The position numbers were made by a program, and so were the translations under genes. Below the pieces are notes generated by a model. It did no database searches and was not told where the DNA came from. It saw only the letters and a list, made by a program, of their open reading frames with translations. A DNA stretch of 64,000 nt from Paenibacillus sp. FSL H3-0469 (lineage in GTDB: Bacteria > Bacillota > Bacilli > Paenibacillales > Paenibacillaceae): the NCBI RefSeq assembly GCF_038051945.1, contig NZ_CP150302.1:6758001-6822000 (forward strand), in the 5' to 3' direction. Every line of letters starts with the position of its first letter. Position 1 is the stretch's first letter. Below, piece by piece: positions 45,300 to 53,870 of this stretch.

Positions 45300-46442
45300 A
45301 TGAGTATATTAGAGCCATCATCATCTATAATTCCTGTAAAAGAGCTGTCGCCGGAATATGATCCGTGGGACCCGATTACTTCACTCCGCGAATACGGGCA
45401 GCATGTACTGACCAGTGTAGAGATGACGGTCACGAATCTGTGCAACATGCGCTGCGAGCATTGCGCTGTCGGCGATAGCCTTACGATGAAAGAGGGAGAG
45501 CTGCTGCCTTTGACCCAGATGCTGAAGCGTCTGGAGGAGGTAGAGCACCTGCAGACCATCAGCATTACGGGCGGGGAGCCGATGTTCCGTGCCGGAACGG
45601 TGGAGAATACTATCGTACCGCTGCTGAAATATGCACGGGAGCGGGGTATCCGTTCACAGATCAACTCGAATCTGACCATGCCGTATTCCCGTTATGAGCA
45701 GCTGCTCCCTTATCTGGACGTTATGCATATCTCGTTCAACTATGTGAACGGCGATGACTTCCACGAGGTGGGCTTCGCGAACAGCGGTCACCTGGTCTCG
45801 AAGGAGGCCGCCTACCGGCTGTACGACACGATGCTGGAGAATTCCCGCCGGCTGAGCAGCGATGGAATGCTGATCTCTGCCGAGTCGATGATCAACTACC
45901 GTACACACACCAAGCTGCCCGAGATTCACCGGCTGATTGGGGACATGGGGGCAAGACGTCATGAGGTACACCCGATGTACGCATCCAGCTTCGCTTCGAA
46001 GCTGCCTGTGCTGTCGCTCCGGGAGATGAATACTGCGATTCATTCCCTCCTGGATCATCGTGACCCGGAGATGTGGATGCTGTTCGGCACGCTGCCGTTC
46101 TTCGCCTGCAGCTTCCTGGAGGAAGACCAGCAGCTGCTGAGCAGACTGCGCAGCGAGAAAAATGTAACGCTGCGTAATGATCCGGACGGAAGAAACCGGG
46201 TCAATGTGAACCTGTTCACTGGCGACGTCTTTGTAACGGACTTCGCTGATATATCCGCTTTTGGCAATATCAGCAGCGCGAAGCTGGATGACATTTTCAC
46301 CGAGTGGCAGACTAAGCATCCCTTGAATCAGCAAGTGAACTGTTACTGTGATGCAGCAGGCTGCTGCGGGCCTAACCTGCTCGTAGCCGATATGTATTAT
46401 CCCGGGGTCGATTTCAAAACCAGAAAAGCGATCACCTTGTAG
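45300..46442 (+). CDS. yfkAB: Radical SAM protein YfkAB with CxCxxxxC tail
   Basis: 380 residues. The radical SAM cluster motif CNMRCEHC is near residue 48 and SITGGEP follows. The C-terminal part has the extra Cys motif CYCDAAGCCGPN, diagnostic of the YfkAB family, which probably binds a second Fe-S cluster. The reaction is unknown. AAAGGAG precedes the ATG. The next gene starts 18 nt after the stop, so the two may be co-transcribed. Confidence 0.92.
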   Translation: MSILEPSSSIIPVKELSPEYDPWDPITSLREYGQHVLTSVEMTVTNLCNMRCEHCAVGDSLTMKEGELLPLTQMLKRLEEVEHLQTISITGGEPMFRAGTVENTIVPLLKYARERGIRSQINSNLTMPYSRYEQLLPYLDVMHISFNYVNGDDFHEVGFANSGHLVSKEAAYRLYDTMLENSRRLSSDGMLISAESMINYRTHTKLPEIHRLIGDMGARRHEVHPMYASSFASKLPVLSLREMNTAIHSLLDHRDPEMWMLFGTLPFFACSFLEEDQQLLSRLRSEKNVTLRNDPDGRNRVNVNLFTGDVFVTDFADISAFGNISSAKLDDIFTEWQTKHPLNQQVNCYCDAAGCCGPNLLVADMYYPGVDFKTRKAITL

Positions 46443-46460
46443 AAATGGGGCGTTATTATA

Positions 46461-47819
46461 GTGCATACGGAATTTGAAATAGGAAGATTAGTGCTTAATC
46501 TTTTGCTCGTTCTGGTGCTCGTATTATTAAATGGTATCTTCGTTGCGGCGGAATTCTCGCTGGTCAAGGTCAGACAGTCCCGTCTGACCCAACTGGTCAG
46601 CGAAGGCAATAAAATGGCCGGCTATGCGCTGAAGGTCAACAAGCGGCTGGATTCGTATCTGTCGGCCACCCAGTTCGGGATTACACTCGCTTCTCTTGGA
46701 CTCGGCTGGGTCGGGGAACCGGCGATCTCTGAGCTGCTGGTGGAGCCTCTGATGTATCAGATCGGTGTTACTGACCAGACGTTAATCTCTACGGTATCTG
46801 TGGTTATCGGCTTCTCCATTATTACGTTCTTACATATTGTGCTGGGGGAACTGGCACCGAAATCTTTGGCTATTCAAAAAACGGAAGGCTCAGCATTGCT
46901 GTTGTCCGCTCCGCTGATGTTCTTCTATAATCTGTTCCTGCCCTTCATCTGGGTCCTGAATGCGTCAGCGAACGCACTGCTGAGACTGTTCGGCGTGGAG
47001 CCGGCCAGTGAAGCCGAGGCTGCTCATTCAGAGGAGGAAATCCGCATTCTGATGAATCAGAGCGCGAAGAGCGGGGTGATCGACCAGGATGAGATGAAGC
47101 TGATGGATAACATCTTCGAATTCTCGGACCTGCTGGCCCGTGAGGTGATGCTGCCGCGTACCGATATGGATGTACTATACAGCAATCTTCCGCTGGAGGA
47201 GAACATGCGGATCATTACAGAAACGAAGCATTCGCGTTATCCGGTAGCCTTTGAGGATAAGGACCGGATTATCGGTTTCATCCATATCACGGATCTGTTG
47301 TTCGCCCCGCCGGAGCAGCAGAATGATCTGGCTTCCCTGGTCCGGCCGATTCTGAACGTGCCGGAATCGATGGAGATCAGCCATGCGCTCCGGCTGATGC
47401 AGAAGAACAAGGCCCAGCTGACGCTGGTCGTTGACGAGTACGGCGGAACGGCGGGGCTGCTGACCGCTGAGGAGATCCTGGAGGAGATCGTCGGCGATCT
47501 GCATGACGAGTTCGAGGATGAACGACCCAGCGTGGAACGCAACGGGGATTACATCTCCGTGGAGGGCCGGATGCTGATTGAAGACGTCAACGATCTTACG
47601 GGCGTCGTGATCGAGGATGACGAGGTGGATTCCATCGGCGGCTGGCTGTTCAAGGAGCTGGAGGGCAATCCGGCCAAGGGCAAGCAGGTGGTCGTTGGCG
47701 ATGTCACCTTCGAGGTGGAGGAATCTACCCGGCTGCGGATCACCCGGATCAACATCCACCGCGAGCCCGCGCCAGAGCCTGAAGAAGATGCGGAAGGCGC
47801 GGAAGAAGATAAAGAGTAA
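46461..47819 (+). CDS. CNNM/CorC-type membrane protein (hemolysin-like)
   Basis: 452 residues. It starts with a DUF21/CNNM membrane domain (about 10-200; NGIFVAAEFSLVKVRQSRL and FLHIVLGELAPKSLAIQ), then a CBS pair (about 210-340; MLPRTDMDVL, DEYGGTAGLL) and a C-terminal CorC_HlyC domain (about 350-435). An acidic tail of E and D ends the chain. Related proteins export Mg2+ or sense it. GTG start; the ribosome site (GGGGCG) is weak. A bidirectional hairpin follows. Confidence 0.92.
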   Translation: MHTEFEIGRLVLNLLLVLVLVLLNGIFVAAEFSLVKVRQSRLTQLVSEGNKMAGYALKVNKRLDSYLSATQFGITLASLGLGWVGEPAISELLVEPLMYQIGVTDQTLISTVSVVIGFSIITFLHIVLGELAPKSLAIQKTEGSALLLSAPLMFFYNLFLPFIWVLNASANALLRLFGVEPASEAEAAHSEEEIRILMNQSAKSGVIDQDEMKLMDNIFEFSDLLAREVMLPRTDMDVLYSNLPLEENMRIITETKHSRYPVAFEDKDRIIGFIHITDLLFAPPEQQNDLASLVRPILNVPESMEISHALRLMQKNKAQLTLVVDEYGGTAGLLTAEEILEEIVGDLHDEFEDERPSVERNGDYISVEGRMLIEDVNDLTGVVIEDDEVDSIGGWLFKELEGNPAKGKQVVVGDVTFEVEESTRLRITRINIHREPAPEPEEDAEGAEEDKE

Positions 47820-47845
47820 GCGGAGTATATTCCGCGCTCTTTTGT
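47813..47845. terminator. Short terminator between convergent genes
   Basis: GCGGA...TCCGC with outer GAG/CTC, followed by TTTTG; its 3' end touches the stop of the convergent GNAT gene. Confidence 0.6.
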
Positions 47846-48264
47846 TATAGCATCTTTGTGAAGTATTTTGGAGACTCTGAGAAACCTTGCCGATTATAGA
47901 ACCGATGTGCGTCAACTCTCCGGGAATGGCAATGTACCTGGATTCTGTCGCAGTTTCTTTTTTTAGCTGCCTGGCTTGCGTATTCTTCAACTTCACGTCC
48001 AATGCCTGTACTTCTTGTTGTTGAATCAACAACAAGATAACTAATGCAAGCAATGTCCCCTGGAAGAGCTAGCTGGGGAATATAGTGCAACGAAATGCAA
48101 GCTACAACTCGTCCCTCATCTTCATATACCATTAGCTCTTCGTCAGGATGAGCGATTAACTTTTCTATATTGCCTTTAATAAAAGAGCCGGTATTAGGAT
48201 ATCCCAGTTGGTCAAGTAAAGAGGATATTTCCTTCCAATCATCGGCGGTTGCTTGTCTAATCAT
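47845..48264 (-). CDS. GNAT-family N-acetyltransferase
   Basis: 139 residues with the GNAT fold: N-terminal IRQATADDWKEISSLLDQLG, beta-4 ISYLVVDSTTRSTGIGREVE (the acetyl-CoA loop, here RSTGIG) and the C-terminal HRFYNRQGF. Substrate is unknown. ATG 48264 follows GGAGGAG; the longer reading adds 15 residues without a site. Codon use is more AT-rich than neighbours, suggesting possible transfer. Confidence 0.88.
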   Translation of the reverse strand: MIRQATADDWKEISSLLDQLGYPNTGSFIKGNIEKLIAHPDEELMVYEDEGRVVACISLHYIPQLALPGDIACISYLVVDSTTRSTGIGREVEEYASQAAKKRNCDRIQVHCHSRRVDAHRFYNRQGFSESPKYFTKML

Positions 48265-48401
48265 TGCGTACACTCCTCCATGCAAGAGATATTGAAACAA
48301 CATCAACAATATCCCCTGAGAAAGAGTGTGTCCAGAACCACAATCAGGTCAATTTTATCGTCGGCTGGTACTTGATTAGAAGCAGGCAGAAGAGATGTTT
48401 T

Positions 48402-48456
48402 ACAACAGGGTACATCACGCAGCCATGACAGGGCTGCTGATGTACCTTGTTTTTTT
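48402..48456 (+). terminator. Orphan terminator-like hairpin upstream of cotJ
   Basis: GGGTACATCA-C-GCAGCC pairs with GGCTGC-TGATGTACC, then TTGTTTTTTT. A second small hairpin (AGGGG...CCCCT) follows at 48460-48478. It lies between divergent genes, so it ends no visible gene. The 48265-48401 stretch shows no coding frame. Confidence 0.75.
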
Positions 48457-48568
48457 GCGCAGGGGTTCTTTTCCCCTCAGGAGCGGTCATAAATTAGTTA
48501 CGAAGGTAACTGTCAAAGATCTGGAAGCATGAAGGTATGCTCTCAATAATTATGAGGAGGAATGATCA

Positions 48569-48784
48569 TTGAACTCCCAGGATCGCGTATGGACACCGTA
48601 CAGGGGACCGTTTGATCCTTGTCCGCCGGTGCCGTTCAAGACGTATGTTGTGCCGCCGAATCAATTCGTCACGTTTCAGCCCCCGAATCTGCCGCAGTTC
48701 TCCCTGCCGGAGGCGCTCAAGCATGGAACGTTATGGCCATCGCTATACAGCCCTTATGAGTCCAAGTTCAAAGGAGGGAAGTAG
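48569..48784 (+). CDS. cotJA: Spore coat-associated protein CotJA
   Basis: 71 residues, rich in Pro and aromatic residues (WTPYRGPFDPCPPVPFKTY, then GTLWPSLYSPYESK), matching CotJA in length and ending. TTG start with GAGGAGG 8 nt ahead. It is the first gene of cotJABC, which in Bacillus is made in the mother cell under SigE and adds a layer of the inner coat. Confidence 0.93.
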   Translation: MNSQDRVWTPYRGPFDPCPPVPFKTYVVPPNQFVTFQPPNLPQFSLPEALKHGTLWPSLYSPYESKFKGGK

Positions 48785-48787
48785 GCT

Positions 48788-49054
48788 ATGGAAGCTAATC
48801 CTTGCGAGCCCCGTTATTACGAGATGCTGGAGCAGCTGCAGGTCCTTGATTTTGCACTCGTAGAGCTGAATCTGTTCCTGGATACTCATCCGGACGATGT
48901 GAAGGCGATCGAGCAGTTCAATCAGCTGACGTATGAGCGCACCAAGCTGGCGAACCAGTTCCAGGAGCTGTACGGACCTCTGCAGAATTTCGGCCGCGCC
49001 TATTCCAAGGCTCCATGGCAATGGATCGAGAGTCCCTGGCCTTGGCAAGTCTAA
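48788..49054 (+). CDS. cotJB: Spore coat protein CotJB
   Basis: 88 residues, helical; YYEMLEQLQVLDFALVELNL and LDTHPDDVKAIEQFNQLT match the family, as does the Trp-rich end WQWIESPWPWQV. It starts 3 nt after cotJA with GGAGG inside the end of that gene, so the genes are coupled. Confidence 0.93.
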   Translation: MEANPCEPRYYEMLEQLQVLDFALVELNLFLDTHPDDVKAIEQFNQLTYERTKLANQFQELYGPLQNFGRAYSKAPWQWIESPWPWQV

Positions 49055-49102
49055 GACATGAAGCCGGAAATGAAATAGCCTTAAGGAGGGGGAAGTTCAC
49101 GA

Positions 49103-49672
49103 ATGTGGATCTATGAGAAAAAGCTGCAATACCCGGTGCGTGTCGGCAAATGTGATGTGCGGATGGCCCGGTATCTGATGGAGCAATACGGCGGTGCGGA
49201 CGGCGAGCTGGCTGCGGCGCTGCGCTATATGAACCAGCGGTATGCTATACCCGATAAGGTTATTGGGGTACTAACGGATATTTCCACCGAGGAATTTGCT
49301 CATCTCGAAATGATCGCCACCATGATCTACAAGCTGACCAAGGACGCTTCGGTGCAGGAGCTGGAAGCCGCAGGCTTGGGCCCGAACTATGCGCAGCGGG
49401 ATCATGCGCTGTTCTACAACAACTCTGCCGGTGTTCCGTTCACAGCCGCCTACATTGCGGCCAAAGGCGATCCGATCGCTGACCTGTATGAGGACATCGC
49501 CGCAGAGGAGAAAGCCCGGGCTACATACCAGTGGCTGATTGACATGACCGACGATGTGGATCTGCAGGACAGCCTCAAGTTCCTGCGCGAGCGGGAGATC
49601 ATTCATGCGATCCGGTTCAAGGAATCGGTGCAGATTTTGATCGAGGAGAAGGATAAGAAGCGGGTGTTTTGA
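49103..49672 (+). CDS. cotJC: Spore coat manganese catalase-like protein CotJC
   Basis: 189 residues with a ferritin-like four-helix fold of the manganese catalase family. Metal ligands are visible as EEFAHLEM and in AAEEKARATYQWL and EIIHAIRF. It probably disposes of peroxide at the spore surface. AAGGAGGGGG precedes the ATG. It closes the operon before a terminator. Confidence 0.94.
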   Translation: MWIYEKKLQYPVRVGKCDVRMARYLMEQYGGADGELAAALRYMNQRYAIPDKVIGVLTDISTEEFAHLEMIATMIYKLTKDASVQELEAAGLGPNYAQRDHALFYNNSAGVPFTAAYIAAKGDPIADLYEDIAAEEKARATYQWLIDMTDDVDLQDSLKFLREREIIHAIRFKESVQILIEEKDKKRVF

Positions 49673-49710
49673 CAATGATGAATACACATATAAAATAGAC
49701 AATTTGACAA

Positions 49711-49746
49711 GAAGAGCCACAGGAGTATCATCTGCGGCTCTTTTTT
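49711..49746 (+). terminator. cotJ operon terminator
   Basis: AAGAGCCaCA...TGcGGCTCTT stem followed by TTTT. Confidence 0.85.
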
Positions 49747-49844
49747 CATTCAATACGAACATATGTGCTTTTTGTTATATTGAATTCCATTAAAATGGGA
49801 TATGCTCACAAGAAACAGGCAAGATATAACAGGAGGCGACTAAA

Positions 49845-50762
49845 ATCCCCTTACCGCATGATGAAGCATTTAAGAAGCTGCTGGAGACGTTTTTTCAGGA
49901 ATTTATTGAGTTGTTTTTTCCTGAGCTTGATGCAATGCTGGACTATAGTGAAACCCGGTTTCTGATGCAGGAATTGCTAGTGGATATTGTTGGCGAGGAA
50001 GCGCGGGAGCTGGATCTGCTGCTGGAGATCCGCTACAAAGGGCTGGACGGTTATATTCTCATTCACCTGGAGCCGCAGTCGTATCGGGATTCACGGTTTC
50101 ATGAACGAATGTTTATTTACTTCAGCCGACTATTTGAGCGCTACCGTAAAGAGCATAAGCTGATTATACCGATTGCGATTTTTACTTCAGATGAGATCAG
50201 GGAAGAGCAGGATACCTTGGAGATGGTTATTCCTGAACATCATATCCTGCGCTTTCAGTTTCTCAAGGTGGAATTGCGTAAGCAGAACTGGCGAAGATTT
50301 ATTGATTCGGACAATGCAGTGGCTGCTGCGTTACTGGCCAAGATGGGTTATACTACAAGAGAAGCGAGAGAGGTGCGCCGGGAATTTCTGCGCATGTTCA
50401 TGAAGCTGAAGACACGGCTCGATCAGGGTCGGCTGGCGCTTGTGATGTCAGTGGCAGATTTATATTTCCAGCCGGACCGGGCGCAGGATGAAGAGATTAT
50501 AAAAGAATTGATGATACAATACCCGGAGGAGGGTGAAGCGATTATGGAACTCATGCCAGCCTGGAAGCGTTGGGGATATGAAGAGGGTATAGCTGAAGGA
50601 ATAGAACAGGGAATAGAGAAGGGCATAGAGCAAGGCATAGAACGCGGGATAGAAAAAGGCCAGGCGGAGATTATTCGTAAATTACTGCTTCACGGACTCA
50701 CTCCGGAAGAGGTCTCCGAAGCGGTGGAGTTACCGATGGAGAAGATTAAGAAGCTGATGTAA
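49845..50762 (+). CDS. Rpn-family recombination-promoting nuclease, copy 1
   Basis: About 305 residues. The PD-(D/E)XK-type core has LDLLLEIRYKG and LIHLEPQS (the E-x-Q form), followed by a helical region and a variable low-complexity segment of GIE-Q/K/R units (five here), ending EKIKKLM. Rpn proteins are DNA endonucleases, some acting in phage defence. Start: AGGAGG (49831-49836) is 8 nt before ATC 49845 (IPLPHDEAFKKLL), and an in-frame TAA at 49827 excludes any upstream start. The next standard start, TTG 49911, removes 22 conserved residues and has no ribosome site. An internal AGGAGG-ATG at 50527-50546 could give a 72-residue C-terminal product. Confidence 0.88.
   Translation: MPLPHDEAFKKLLETFFQEFIELFFPELDAMLDYSETRFLMQELLVDIVGEEARELDLLLEIRYKGLDGYILIHLEPQSYRDSRFHERMFIYFSRLFERYRKEHKLIIPIAIFTSDEIREEQDTLEMVIPEHHILRFQFLKVELRKQNWRRFIDSDNAVAAALLAKMGYTTREAREVRREFLRMFMKLKTRLDQGRLALVMSVADLYFQPDRAQDEEIIKELMIQYPEEGEAIMELMPAWKRWGYEEGIAEGIEQGIEKGIEQGIERGIEKGQAEIIRKLLLHGLTPEEVSEAVELPMEKIKKLM
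50527..50546 (+). promoter_or_regulatory. Internal ribosome site and ATG within Rpn copy 1
   Basis: Perfect AGGAGG at 50527-50532 followed, after 11 nt, by in-frame ATG 50544 (MELMPAWKRWG). It would express only the GIE-repeat C-terminal domain (72 residues). The same site is present in copy 2. Confidence 0.55.
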
Positions 50763-50811
50763 GCAGGGCTCCTCCAAATACTGAATAATATGCTAAGAGT
50801 GCTGCACAAAC

Positions 50812-50850
50812 CGTCTCCAGACCCAAGCAAGGGCCGGAGGCGTTTTTTTA
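50812..50850 (+). terminator. Terminator after Rpn copy 1
   Basis: CCGTCTCC...GGAGGCG with one G-T pair, then TTTTTTT. Confidence 0.82.
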
Positions 50851-51074
50851 TGTGAACTCTTTTGGTATGTTTTCATGTGATTTTCTGAAATAACCATTAA
50901 TAACCAGAATATCAAAGGAAATGCTAGTATAACCTCGTTGAGGGATTGTACAAGGGCCTAGAGGTATTCGTATGTAAAATTATGTATATTTTTGAGTGTT
51001 GAGGAAACTGGTGTTTAGGCTTACACTGAATATGTAAATAAATACCAAATAATCAGACGGAGGAAGGCGATCAA

Positions 51075-51125
51075 GGCGGCTGAGCCGATCAAGCTAATTA
51101 AGCTGATTTAACCGATCTAAGCCGC
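51075..51125 (+). other. Imperfect hairpin in the acetone operon leader
   Basis: The 350-bp stretch 50851-51201 is AT-rich and has no gene. Its one structured part is GGCGGCT...AGCCGC enclosing ATCAAGCT-AATT-AAGCTGAT. No T-tract follows, so it is not a simple terminator. Confidence 0.4.
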
Positions 51126-51201
51126 AACGCATACTCTCTCATACATCGTGATAAATACCCGCATGTAAGTCCAATACCATTAGAAAGGAATGTGAGATTT
51201 T

Positions 51202-52386
51202 GTGAACAGAATTGCATTGGTAAGTCCCTTACGGACTGCAGTTGGTTCATTTAACAACGGACTTTCGACACTAAGTGCTACGGAATTAGGAGCAAAGGTG
51301 ATGACGGCCTGCCTTCAGCAAAGCCATGTGGAGCCTGCGCTAGTGGAGCAGATCTATCTGGGCAATGTCCTTCAGGCAGGCGAGGGCCAGAATCCTGCCA
51401 GACAGGCGGCGCTGCAAGCCGGTATCCCCATTGAAGTTCCTGCAACAACCATCAACACCGTTTGCGGTTCAGGGCTTCATACCGTTGCTTTGGCTTACAA
51501 TTCTATTCGGGCTGAACAAGGGAGTGTTCTCCTGGCCGGGGGGATGGAGAGTATGTCTAACGCCCCTTATGTGCTGAAAAATGCAAGAAACGGTTACAAG
51601 CTTGGGAATAGCGAGCTGATAGATACCGTGGTGGCTGATGGCCTGACCTGTCCGATCAATAACTATCATATGGGCATTACTGCCGAGAACATTGCCGAGA
51701 AATATCATATTTCACGACTGGAGCAGGATGAATTTGCCTATGACAGCCAGATCAAGGCCGCTGAAGCTAAACGGAAGCAGGTTTTTGCAGAGCAGATTGT
51801 GCCCGTGATGACCAAAATCAAAAAGGAGACAGCCTGGTTCGCGGAGGATGAGCATGTAAGAGGAGAGGTCAGCAAAGAGAAGCTTGCTCATCTGAAGCCT
51901 GCTTTTAAGGAAAACGGGTCGGTTACTGCCGGAAATGCCTCGGGGATCAATGATGGAGCGGCGGCTGTGCTGGTCATGTCGGAAGATAAATGCAAGGAGC
52001 TTGAGGTAGAGCCTTTAGCCTATATTAAGGGCTATTCCCTGGTGGGCGTAGATCCTGCCTACATGGGAATGGGTCCGGTAAGGGCCATTAAGTCGCTGCT
52101 TAAGGACCAGGGCATTCCTCTTGAGGCCATCGATTTGTTCGAGATTAATGAAGCCTTTGCGGCACAGGCTATAGCGGTACTGCACGAGCTTGAGCTTAAT
52201 CCGGAGAAAGTGAATGTTAATGGCGGCGCGATTGCGATTGGACATCCAGTCGGGGCCAGCGGAGCCAGGGTACTCGTTACGCTGGTCCATGAAATGGTAC
52301 GGAGATCATCGCATTATGGTATAGCCAGCTTGTGCATCGGAACGGGGATGGGCATTGCTATGCTGGTAGAGAACGCACGTTATTAA
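51202..52386 (+). CDS. Acetyl-CoA C-acetyltransferase (thiolase)
   Basis: 394 residues. It condenses two acetyl-CoA to acetoacetyl-CoA. The acylated Cys lies in NTVCGSGLHT (near residue 88), the His in GHPVGASGARVL and the second Cys in SLCIGTGMG. GTG start with AAAGGA upstream. It is the first of four tightly spaced genes that together form a route from acetyl-CoA to acetone. Confidence 0.95.
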   Translation: MNRIALVSPLRTAVGSFNNGLSTLSATELGAKVMTACLQQSHVEPALVEQIYLGNVLQAGEGQNPARQAALQAGIPIEVPATTINTVCGSGLHTVALAYNSIRAEQGSVLLAGGMESMSNAPYVLKNARNGYKLGNSELIDTVVADGLTCPINNYHMGITAENIAEKYHISRLEQDEFAYDSQIKAAEAKRKQVFAEQIVPVMTKIKKETAWFAEDEHVRGEVSKEKLAHLKPAFKENGSVTAGNASGINDGAAAVLVMSEDKCKELEVEPLAYIKGYSLVGVDPAYMGMGPVRAIKSLLKDQGIPLEAIDLFEINEAFAAQAIAVLHELELNPEKVNVNGGAIAIGHPVGASGARVLVTLVHEMVRRSSHYGIASLCIGTGMGIAMLVENARY

Positions 52387-52420
52387 CACAACTCTGACAG
52401 AAAGGGAGTTTAAACTCATT

Positions 52421-53161
52421 ATGAATGCAAAAGAGGTTCTTGCGCTGCAATCCATGCCTGCGGCCAGTCCGGGTTACGGGCGTCCGCCTTACCGCTTCAT
52501 TGACCGTGAATTTATGGTTATCACTTATGAATCCGACCCTGCGGCGATCAGACAAGCGGTCCCGGAACCCTTGCAGCCTGATGGAAGTAACACCGTGTCA
52601 TATGAATGGATCAAGATGCCTGATTCGTCGGGCCTGGGAAGCTATGAGGAGAGCGGGATCGTGATTCCGTGTATTTTTCAGGGGGAGCCCTGCAATTTTG
52701 TAGCCCAGATGTATCTGGATAATTCGCCTGCCATTCTGGGAGGACGGGAGATCTGGGGGTTCCCCAAAAAGTGGGCCTCTCCCCGCCTGACCGTTGCAGG
52801 TACGGAGACGCTGACCGGCACGCTGCATTACAACGATGTTCTGGTGGCCGTGGGAACTATGCCTTACAAGCATAGTGTGTTGGATGCAGAGGATACAGCC
52901 AGAGCTATCACTACGACCCAAGTGAATCTGAAACTGATCCCCGATGTGGATGGGACCCCTAAGATTGCGCAGCTGGTTGCTTACACTCTTGAAGATGTTC
53001 ATGTAAAAGGATCTTGGACCGGGCCGGCCCGCTTAAGCCTGGTCCCCCATGTGAATGCCCCTGTGGCCGATTTGCCGGTGAAGACGTATCGCGGCGGAAA
53101 GCATTTTATTGCTGATCTGACGCTGCCCTATGGCAAAGTCATTCATGACTATATCCAGTAA
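52421..53161 (+). CDS. adc: Acetoacetate decarboxylase
   Basis: 246 residues. It converts acetoacetate to acetone and CO2 through a Schiff base. The active-site lysines are in EIWGFPKKWASP near residue 115, matching the clostridial enzyme, and SYEWIKMPDSSGLG at the N-terminus is typical. GAAAGGGAG precedes the ATG, 34 nt after the thiolase. Confidence 0.94.
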   Translation: MNAKEVLALQSMPAASPGYGRPPYRFIDREFMVITYESDPAAIRQAVPEPLQPDGSNTVSYEWIKMPDSSGLGSYEESGIVIPCIFQGEPCNFVAQMYLDNSPAILGGREIWGFPKKWASPRLTVAGTETLTGTLHYNDVLVAVGTMPYKHSVLDAEDTARAITTTQVNLKLIPDVDGTPKIAQLVAYTLEDVHVKGSWTGPARLSLVPHVNAPVADLPVKTYRGGKHFIADLTLPYGKVIHDYIQ

Positions 53162-53201
53162 CCAGCTTTTTTCCAAATAATGAACAAGGAGCCTGAAATC
53201 T

Positions 53202-53870
53202 ATGATAAACAAATTAATCTCCGCCGAAGATGCCGTGAAGAGGGTTAAGGATGGAGACACCGTGATGGTCGGCGGTTTTCTGGCTGGAGGCCACCCCGAA
53301 GAGCTGGTGCGTGCGCTTGTCGAGACTCATTCTGCGGGTAATCTCTCGCTCATCTCCAATGATACAGGTACCCCGGAATTATCGATCTATAAGCTGGTCA
53401 AAAGCGGCCGGGTCAAGCGCATCTATGCCTCCTACATTGGCTCCAATCCAGAGACCGGAAGACTGCTGATGACCAAGGAAGCGGAGGTGAATCTCTATCC
53501 GCAGGGCACGTTAGCTGAGAAAATCCGGGCCGGAGGAGCGGGGTTGGGCGGTGTGTTAACTCCTGTAGGAGTAGGAACGATTGTAGAGGAAGGCAAAAGA
53601 AAGCTTGATATCGACGGAAAAGAATATCTGCTAGAGCTGCCTCTCCATGCAAATGTGGCGCTGATCCGGGCCCATAAAGCGGACGAGGCGGGGAATCTGG
53701 TGATCGACGGCTCTTCCCGGAACTTCAATTTTGTGATGGCGATGGCGGCGGATTATGTAGTAGCTGAGGTAGATACTTATGTGAAGCTCGGGGAGATTGA
53801 TCCCAATCATGTCAACGTCCCAGGGATTTTGATTGATGCTATTGTAAAGGTGGGAAATACGCATGAATAA
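53202..53870 (+). CDS. ctfA: 3-oxoacid CoA-transferase subunit A
   Basis: 222 residues. It has the glycine-rich CoA-binding N-terminus (DGDTVMVGGFLAGGHPEELV) and family segments GVLTPVGVGTIVEEGKRKL and ALIRAHKADEAGNLV. With subunit B it moves CoA from acetoacetyl-CoA to acetate or butyrate, freeing acetoacetate for the decarboxylase. It overlaps subunit B by 8 nt. Confidence 0.94.
   Translation: MINKLISAEDAVKRVKDGDTVMVGGFLAGGHPEELVRALVETHSAGNLSLISNDTGTPELSIYKLVKSGRVKRIYASYIGSNPETGRLLMTKEAEVNLYPQGTLAEKIRAGGAGLGGVLTPVGVGTIVEEGKRKLDIDGKEYLLELPLHANVALIRAHKADEAGNLVIDGSSRNFNFVMAMAADYVVAEVDTYVKLGEIDPNHVNVPGILIDAIVKVGNTHE

Noticed and set aside
49845..50762. IS element for the Rpn genes
   Set aside because: No terminal inverted repeats or target duplications were seen around either copy; Rpn-family proteins are nucleases only distantly tied to transposases.
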